A stretch of DNA of 64,000 nt from Rhizomys pruinosus (Eukaryota; Chordata; Mammalia; Rodentia; Spalacidae). Numbering within the stretch: position 1 is the first letter of the stretch; each line of letters opens with the position of its first letter. Positions 57,541 through 64,000 of this stretch are shown in pieces. The translations under genes and the position numbers were made by a program. The DNA is taken from the NCBI GenBank assembly GCA_009823505.1, contig VZQC01009973.1, forward strand, positions 1,013,654-1,077,653, in the 5' to 3' direction. The notes below the pieces were generated by a model. That model ran no database searches and was not told where the DNA came from. It saw only the letters and a list, made by a program, of their open reading frames with translations.

Positions 57541-58765
57541 GGTTTTCTACCTACTTGTCTTGTTTTCCCCTCTGGAATGGGAAATCCTTCTAAGTTCTGC
57601 TCCTTACCCCAGCCCTACACATCAGCCCTAGGGTTCTGTTCTGATTATTGGAGCCATTCTTTGACCCTGCCAATCTTCAATTTATATCTTGCAAGCTCAT
57701 TCCTCTACAAGATCTGTGTCTGGACCAATACACAGGGTTGCTCCAGCTTTGCCTAGCCCCCTGCTCCAGCTCCATGGACACCAACCAAGGCAAGTGGACC
57801 ATGATGTTTTCCACCCCCAGAAAAATTGGATATGGTGGCACAAACACTACTGGAGTACATAATCCCACATCCTGTGATTCCATTAACCATCCAGATGGAC
57901 AATGCCTTGGTCTTCTTCTACATATCTCATACCTGGCATGGTTTTCAGGAGGGGTAAACAAGGTGAGTAGCTTAATCAAACATCAGCTCACATAACTCTC
58001 TGTTGAGCTCGGTTGTCTTGGCCATCCCTCCCACCCATTGCTCTAATTTGCCTCTTTGCCACACCTGCTCCCACTTGCCAGCTTCAGTCCTTTTGAGTTA
58101 ATTAAGGAGTAGTCTTTTCTTTTCAATCATGGCCTGTCAGCTTCAGGACCTTGTAGGAAGACTCCTTGTCCTATCTCTCTCTTGTGCATACTTCTCTTTT
58201 CTCATGCAGATGGGTGCCTTCCTGCTCCTGCCTCAGTGGTTTCCATGGTCACTGGCCTGCCTTCTCTCTTACTGGGCAGCCAAATGTTCCTCAAGCAATT
58301 GTCTCCTGGGTCCCTGGGCCCCCAGTGGATGCATCCCTGTGCTGTGGTCCTTGCTGTCCCTTCACCCGCTGGGCTCCTCAGACACCAATTTTGGTGATGC
58401 CTCTCAGGTCTTGGGGGAGCCCCAGTTCAGGATGGTCTCAGTCTTCACCTGACCAGGTGAGGCTGTGCCAGACCTGGACAGATGAAACTGGTGCAGTGAT
58501 ATCTAGACCCTGTCCTTCAACCAAGACCATCAGCAAGAGAAGCTTCCCCAACCTTAACCTGGAGACTCCTTCAGATCATTGTACCTGGTGTCTTCCACTT
58601 CTTGCAGGAGCACATATAGGAGGTCTCAAGAGTGGTCATTACTTCCCTATATTCCCGTGCCCCTGTGGCCACACCTACTCCAAATTGCCGTTGATTTTTC
58701 AATGCTCAATTCAGCTGGAAGTAGTTAGATCTGAGTTGGTGCCCCTATACCATAAGAGTTTGGTA

Positions 58766-59231
58766 TGTTAGGACGGAGGCCTTGAAATAGGAACGAAGAT
58801 GACATGGACAGGGAGGAGCCCCACTCTTCTCTTCTGCCCAGGACTGAGAGTTCACAAAAGCATGGGAAGAAAGCCCAAGCAAGGTACCAGGGGAGGCTAA
58901 CACCTGATTTCAAAGAGATCACCAGATCTGACATTCACCTTCAGAGCTTTCACCTGGCCTAATTAGCCAGATTCTAACACCTCACCATCTTCCCTCTCTT
59001 GTCCTACAAGGACCCCTACCCTACCCTGGAGGCACTTTACCATTGGCCTTTCATTCCACATATCTTTCCTTTGGTCACTTTCACTCCACCTGGATTTTCA
59101 CTTCCTTCAACTCTCACTCCTTTCACTCCCCATTGGGTTCCACCCAAGCGCAAAATTCCCCTCCTTTGGAATAAAGCCTATCTTTGTTTACTTTTAATTT
59201 GGACTGACTCTCAGCTTCTGAAAACCCAATA
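58766..59231 (+). mobile_element. 3' LTR of the provirus
   Basis: Begins TGTTAG like the 5' LTR; the end is eroded (ccaata in place of ctaaca). AATAAA at 59170-59175. Shared blocks with the 5' LTR include 'aagcccaagcaaggtaccag', 'ctggcctaattagcca' and 'ataaagcctatctttgttta'. No clear polypurine tract precedes it. Confidence 0.85.
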
Positions 59232-59725
59232 TGTTTATCCAAGTTCTTTGACTATTTGAATTGTGTTGTTTGCATTTTGGATGATCAGCTGTATCGGTAT
59301 TCTATGTTGGATTTTAGAGTCCTACTAAGTGCATGTCCTGAAGGGTTGTTTTCTAACTTGTAATTTGACCTACTAATTTATTGAGAGTTTTATTTTAATG
59401 CATTACATTTTTTTAAATTTTGTTCAAATAAAGTTCAGAAATATTTGTTGCTCAAAGTTTTGCTGACATGCATCATGGTCCATTAATCTGATGGATTTTT
59501 TTACAATGAGAAGTTTTTAACTCCCTAGCAAATTTCTCTTGATTTTAGACTCTAGTTTCAGTCGATTATGCAATTACTTTAAGTAGCATGGACTTAAAAT
59601 TATATGCCTGCATATTATCAATTTTTGTATATTTTGACCTTTAGAGGTTAAAAATGCATGTGTGCCTTGGAGTACACATTTATTTATGTCCAACTGCAGC
59701 TTCAAAACCTAATAACCATAACAAT
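59232..59725. other. Unassigned AT-rich DNA right of the provirus
   Basis: Phrases such as 'ttatgcaattactttaagta' hint at old L1 5' or 3' material, but I cannot assign it. No gene. Confidence 0.4.
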
Positions 59726-59729
59726 AACT

Positions 59730-60720
59730 AGAACAAGAAGTTGTATTGATGTATTAGTAGCACTTTTACTTTGGGGGTAATCAACAGATGATAGCTCGCT
59801 AATTTGGCTTAAAGCTCTCACAGTGAATGGGAACTCATGCATGGCACTGTAATCATAGCCAAATACACATGGCTGGATAAGTCATAGATCCTAGAGAAAA
59901 CTTTATCTCCATCATATATCTACACAAGTCAAATTGTTTACTGTCTCCTAGATATGTATCCTTACATTTACAGACAAGTACACATGTCACCACATATCAA
60001 AGAAACTTCTTTTTGTAACTGATGGAGTCTATTTAATAGTTCCATAACTGGTCACACAGAACTATGTGTATGAGCGATGCCCAGCACTAAATGACACATA
60101 TACAGAACAGGGAGTAGAGAAAATATTAATGCATCTCTCAGTTCTCACCAGCAAACTTTCTCCTGCAAAAGAGTGTGATGCACACAAAGGTCACAAATGT
60201 CCAAGAAGTAAAAAGTAAAAGACTGCAGAGTGTGATTCCATGGATAGGATTCGTATACTAAACCTCATCCACTCATGGCTCAGGGACCATTGCAGAAGAA
60301 GGAGCAGAAAGATTTTAAGACCTTGAGTTGGTGCATGAACATAAAGAAATAGGTTGTCAGGCTTCTGGGAACTTGCTCCTGTGAATTTATGCAATGGTGA
60401 CAGGATGCAAAAATTCATGCTGACTCAATTAGATGAAAACCCAGCACAGAACTGGAGAAAGGGGCAGCAGGCTCCCATCTAGGCTGAGGAATGGATTACT
60501 TCCAAGTTAAAGTGAATTGATCATCATTAAGGGAGTAACTCTAAATAGACTGACTAGACTCCAGTGGATGAACTTGAACCAAGGGGTATCTGGGCAAAAA
60601 ATCCTTGATCAGATAGGCCTTAACATGTATGAAAGAATGTACATAGTAGGGGCTATTGAAAGGTGCAAATGGGGGAGGCTGTTTAAATATGATAAAAATT
60701 AATAACATGAAATGGAAAAA
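59730..60720 (+). mobile_element. Old rodent L1 3'UTR
   Basis: 'ggcttaaagctctcacagtg', 'ataagtcatagatcctagag', 'ccactcatggctcagggacc', 'ctccagtggatgaacttgaa', 'aggccttaacatgtatgaaa'. Third copy of the 3'UTR class seen at 20130 and 40690. Non-coding. Confidence 0.82.
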
Positions 60721-60933
60721 TCCTGAATAAAAAATTCATTTAAATATATACGTATATATTTATTTATGAAGATTTGTTTAAGTTTTAGGAAGTTAAAGAG
60801 AGATTTACAGATTCTTTCCTATTGCACCACTGAAAGTTTCTTGGTTTCTTTCAGCAATTACTCATTTTTAGGCTGTAATTTTTAATGCGATTATTTTTCT
60901 CGTTAAACTGGCAGTTTTAAAAATATTTCTCCA

Positions 60934-61167
60934 GGGCTGGAGAGATGGCCTAGCGGTTAAGAGCAAGAACTGCTCTTGCAGGGGACCTGTGATCCATCCC
61001 CAGCACCCATATGGTGGCAGAGAACTGTCTTTAGCTCCAGTTCCAGGGGCACCTGACACCCTCTTCTGACTTCCGCAGCATTGCATGACACGGGTGCACA
61101 GACCTACATGCAGATAGTACATTCATACACATACAAAATAAATAAAAAAAATAATAAATAAAAATAA
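60934..61167 (+). mobile_element. B2 SINE
   Basis: gggctggagagatggcctag head, 'ctcttctgacttccgcagca' body, 'cagatagtacattcatacac' end, A-rich tail with aataaa. Confidence 0.95.
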
Positions 61168-61184
61168 ATTTCTGTGCTTTTAAA

Positions 61185-61360
61185 ACTGGTAATTTATCTT
61201 ATTTTACATGCATGAATATTTCACCTGCATTTATGTGTGTACACAACATGTCTGCCTGGTATCAACAGAAGGCCAGAAGATGACATTGGATCTCCTAGAA
61301 CTGAAGTACCACAGGATTCTGAGTTGTCATGTAAGTGGTGGTAATTGATACAGTAGCTAG
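61185..61360 (-). mobile_element. Old B2/B3-type SINE remnant
   Basis: Antisense: 'acatgtctgcctggtatcaa', 'gaaggccagaagatgacatt', 'ggatctcctagaactgaagt'. Strongly diverged. Confidence 0.65.
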
Positions 61361-61407
61361 TTTAGAGGCCAATCCCTTTAAATTTCTCCTGTCACATAAA
61401 CCTATCC

Positions 61408-61408
<1 letters not shown>

Positions 61409-61450
<42 letters not shown>
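61409..61450. repeat. (CA)n microsatellite
   Basis: About 40 bases of CA repeat. Confidence 0.95.
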
Positions 61451-61452
<2 letters not shown>

Positions 61453-61454
61453 CT

Positions 61455-61945
61455 TTCATTCCTTTGCAAAATCTCAGGAAATGAACAAGGAATAGTTCAG
61501 TTCTTCAGTAAAATATTACATGAATGGCATTTAATCAAATTCACAATACTCTTGATTTCAATCATCATTCTGTTGTTCTATGTTCACATTAGAATTTTGA
61601 CTTAAGTTCTAAAACAATTTTAAAGTTTTTATAGACTGTTTCTCCAATTTTCCTTAATTGACCCCATAAACTAATCCAAAAGTTTGATGAACCTCATGAT
61701 CACATATAGATATAATAACAGCCAACTTAATTTCTTATATCATTGTTTTTTTATGTTAGTGACCTTTATGTTTGCTATGGCAGATTTCTGAACTAATTTA
61801 AAAGGAAGAGATATATAATTTTGTTCATGGTTCCAAGGATTGGAGCATGGTCAGTTAGCTTTAATGTTTTTAGGACCCATGAAGGAAAACATCAGAGTGA
61901 CAAAAACATAGGGTGAAGAATTATTTTCACCTCATGGAAGGAAAA
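61455..61945. other. Unassigned AT-rich DNA
   Basis: No gene or repeat family recognised. Confidence 0.5.
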
Positions 61946-61946
61946 C

Positions 61947-61950
<4 letters not shown>

Positions 61951-62018
<68 letters not shown>

Positions 62019-62020
62019 GA
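61951..62020. repeat. (GA)n microsatellite
   Basis: About 60 bases of GA followed by interrupted GA/CA. Explains the Arg-Glu and Leu-Ser frames on the two strands. Confidence 0.95.
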
Positions 62021-62024
62021 AACA

Positions 62025-62830
62025 GAAGGAGAGAAATAGAAGAGATGAAGAGAGAGTTGATGATTTCTTCCAAGTTTGTACATTCTCCTAAGGATTTCAC
62101 ATGCTCCCATTAGAGCCACAGTGTTTTAACAGATCCTTTAGCACATGGCCTTTGAATGATATTTCATAATCAAATCATACAGGAGCCTAGACAAAAGTAA
62201 ATATCAAAAGGAAACTCTTTCCTTTCTGGAAGATCCTAAAGCTCTACTCCCCCACTTAGAGTCACTATGCAAGTCACTTTCCCTGAATTAACAAATGGTA
62301 CCTGACCATAATAAAGGATTCAGTCAAAGAAATATCTATGCCACTGTAGAAACATCCTCCGCGCCAGGTGGAAAGGTTCCAAGATCTTGACCAAGGAGGG
62401 AGTGAGTAGGCCACAAAGTCAACACTGAAGACTCTGGGATTTGGGTAAAAAGCAGGGAAAATGTGAGCTCCTGCTAACTCATTTAATATGGGAAGGATAA
62501 GGTTTTATATATGAAGATCTTTTGCTTCTTCTGGAAACACATCAGGTGCTGATTCAACCACCAACTCAGCTTTCGCTTCTGAGCACAGGTTGGGTCTGTT
62601 CAGTAGACGAGGAGGTAAGCATGCTGCTTCAGGTGTGTAACACTCTATATACCCACCCATTTGCTTTAAAAAAAAAAAAAAAGATGGCAAACATAGTGGG
62701 AGCCCGAATGTGTAGCTCAGACATATTGACGCAACCTCTAGCATTCCAAAATCTGACTGTGCCTACCTTAGGTTGTCCTGATTAACAGGAACTTACTGTC
62801 ATTAGCTAACAAGCCACCTAGGGAAAATGC
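62025..62830. other. Unassigned DNA left of the FBXO11 retrocopy
   Basis: Contains a poly(A) run at 62669-62683 that could be the tail of an unrecognised plus-strand retrocopy. The small frames at 62505 (minus) and 62522 (plus) have no motif I recognise. Confidence 0.4.
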
Positions 62831-62839
62831 TAGGAACAG

Positions 62840-63360
62840 TGTTTGTCTGGGTGGGAGTAGAGGCATGGCGATTTACTCCCACATGTCCTGAATGGCAGAG
62901 AGACAAATGCAAAGCTGATATTTTCAGGAATGCTCAAGCAGGTGTTCTTATCAGCACTAATAGTCATTCAGTCTTAAGGAAAAACAGAATATTTGATGGG
63001 TTTGCAGCAGTTATTGAAATTACAAATCATGCAACTGCAACACATGAAGACAATGAGATTTAAACAACTGATATCTGGGCTTAATTTTAGCATTTCATGT
63101 CAACATAGCAATGAAAACTTACAATGTAACAATGAAAGACAATAAAAAAATGAATAATCACTTTGCAACACAACTAAATCCCTTTTCCCAAAGAAAATCC
63201 TACCCCCTTCTTAACAACCAATTTAGATGCTCATTTTTGGCATTCGATGTCAATGTACCAATGAAAAATTACAATGTAACAATGAAAGATAACAAAACAA
63301 TGAACAATCACTTTGCAGCAAGATTAATCCCTTTCCCCAAAGAAAATCCTGCCATTCCAA
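62840..63360 (+). pseudogene. FBXO11: FBXO11 retro-pseudogene fragment
   Basis: FBXO11 is the substrate receptor of an SCF ubiquitin ligase, built of an F-box, a long right-handed beta-helix and a C-terminal zinc finger. The frame ending at 63063 contains [17 protein letters not shown], then [11 protein letters not shown] and [10 protein letters not shown], matching beta-helix repeats near the C-terminus. After a stop, NVTMKDNK.MNN follows (63122-63160), directly joined to a piece that in another frame reads TLQHN-stop, the protein's C-terminus. The zinc-finger region is therefore deleted. This last part is present twice (about 63080-63200 and 63230-63350). No introns are seen. Non-functional. 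Confidence 0.75.
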
Positions 63361-63464
63361 CACTTTTAAAAAAACATGAGTATATAAAAAAATATATATT
63401 TTTGGACACAAGGCCAGCTGACATTAGGAACCTCAAGGTACCAAAAAAAAGTGGCAATACATAA

Positions 63465-63825
63465 CTCAGAGTCTCAAAGCTGGGTGTTCCAGCATTACTG
63501 TGTAAAGACTTTGAAAGGGAACAAAAGTGAAAAAAATAAGCTGCAATTTTTCACAGTCACCAACTTTCTGAAAAGCCAGTGTTTCTACAATTAACATTTA
63601 ATGCAGTCGAACTTGAAGACCTAGGTAAAAATCATTCAAATAGACTGGTCATATGATGTTTTTTTATGTTTTTTATGACAAGGACTTTTGTTGGGTGCAC
63701 AAAAATGTAATAAATATTTGATGTATGAAATCCAAGTTTTTGGCTTTTCAATGCATTTCTGTGCTTTTATTTATGTTTTGTGTATTCCAGGCATTGTTTT
63801 ACTTTTCTTTTTTTAAAATACATTT
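63465..63825. other. Unassigned DNA, possibly retrocopy 3'UTR
   Basis: AT-rich with AATAAA-like 'gtaataaatatt' near 63711. It could be FBXO11 3'UTR, but I cannot verify this from the sequence alone. Confidence 0.35.
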
Positions 63826-63829
63826 TTTC

Positions 63830-64000
63830 TTTTTTTAAATTTTATTTATTTTGTATGTGTATGAATAAATGTGTTGTCTGCATGTAGTTCTGTGCACTCA
63901 TGTTGTGCAATGCTGTGGAGGTAAGAAGAGGACGTCAGATTCCCCTGGAACTGGAGTAAAAAAAGGTTCTTAGCCACCATGTAGGTATTGGGATCGATAC
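63830..64000 (-). mobile_element. B2 SINE, cut by the window end
   Basis: Antisense B2 with T-rich tail at left and 'tgcaatgctgtggaggtaag', 'tcagattcccctggaactgg'. The tRNA-like head lies beyond the window. Confidence 0.92.

Larger units (their letters stand above)
54913..58765 (+). other. Internal region of the provirus, right part
   Basis: C/T-rich non-coding-looking DNA. It includes a second copy of the short repeat interrupted by L1-C ('caggcctatccaccagacag', 'actggctatgtacaagcttt' at 54999-55076), copies of 'acctctgccccctccag' at 55406 and 55531 with an inverted copy at 55322, and a B2 at 56033. Open frames up to 201 codons (58166-58771) show no retroviral or cellular domain that I recognise and overlap in several frames, so I do not call them genes. 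Confidence 0.6.
46541..59231 (+). mobile_element. Old LTR provirus, about 5 kb before insertions, interrupted by L1-C
   Basis: Two alignable LTRs in the same orientation (46541-47024 and 58766-59231) enclose internal sequence. Removing L1-C (47503-54912) and the B2 (56033-56283) leaves about 5 kb. The internal part is C/T-rich on the plus strand. It shows short tandem repeats but no recognisable gag, protease, reverse transcriptase, integrase or env motif, so it looks like a non-autonomous element. The LTRs differ at many sites, so it is old. No exact target-site duplication is readable. Confidence 0.8.

Noticed and set aside
58166..58771. 201-codon frame in the provirus as env or another retroviral gene
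   Set aside because: No signal or membrane pattern, no recognised motif, and equally long overlapping frames exist in the same C/T-rich stretch.
20130..60720. Old L1 3'UTR copies at about 20.1, 40.7 and 60.0 kb as a regular 20 kb periodicity
   Set aside because: Three members of an abundant repeat; flanking sequences differ, so the spacing is most likely coincidence.
61892..62119. Ser-Leu and Arg-Glu repeat proteins
   Set aside because: Translation of a (GA)n microsatellite on either strand.
1..64000. CRISPR arrays, tRNA or rRNA genes, bacterial operons
   Set aside because: None seen. Regular repeats are microsatellites or SINEs, and the tRNA-like segments are B2/ID SINE heads.

Overview
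The window looks like intergenic DNA from a muroid (mouse-like) rodent. It carries B1, B2, B4 and ID-type SINEs, at least three long L1 elements with rodent-type ORF1/ORF2, older rodent L1 3'UTR fragments and ERV LTRs. The main B2 type has a long 3' body ending in a 'gtgcacagac...cagacagtacattcatacacata' block and differs from the usual house-mouse B2, so the species is probably not Mus musculus; I cannot name it. No intact protein-coding gene, RNA gene, CRISPR array or bacterial-type system is visible. Most long open frames are broken L1 ORF1/ORF2 or readings of SINEs.

Layout. 1-500: 3' end of a minus-strand L1. 1.43-7.6 kb: a nearly full-length but broken L1 (L1-A), followed without a poly(A) by the first copy of an unfamiliar ~1.7-2.3 kb repeat that I call unit X (7.6-9.9 kb). 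10-21 kb: old L1 pieces, B1s and a 1.1 kb tandem duplication around a lone N that looks like an assembly artefact. 21.7-24 kb: two minus-strand copies of unit X joined to an L1 3' tail, with a solo LTR between them. 24-28 kb: SINEs, an LTR-like stretch and a small candidate terminal exon. 28.4-34.6 kb: L1-B. 35.2-39.2 kb: two tandem unit X copies, one with an internal inversion. 39.7-46 kb: older unique-like DNA, microsatellites, a second lone-N join and a 612-base gap. 46.5-59.2 kb: an old ~5 kb LTR provirus split by a 7.4 kb minus-strand L1 (L1-C), which itself holds five younger insertions. 59.7-60.7 kb: old L1 3'UTR. 62.8-63.4 kb: a broken FBXO11 retrocopy. The window ends inside a B2.

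How the parts relate. Nearly everything visible is L1-driven retrotransposition (L1, B1, B2, the unit X/L1-tail composite, the FBXO11 copy) plus two ERV families. Target-site duplications readable in the sequence set a clear order of insertion. The best candidate for something undescribed is the composite of unit X and an L1 3' tail. It occurs three times with the same junction. Two copies have perfect 14-15 bp target-site duplications and one has a twin-priming inversion, so it moved as a unit by L1 machinery, comparable in principle to SVA-type composites. The alternative is an L1 subfamily with an unusually long 3'UTR.
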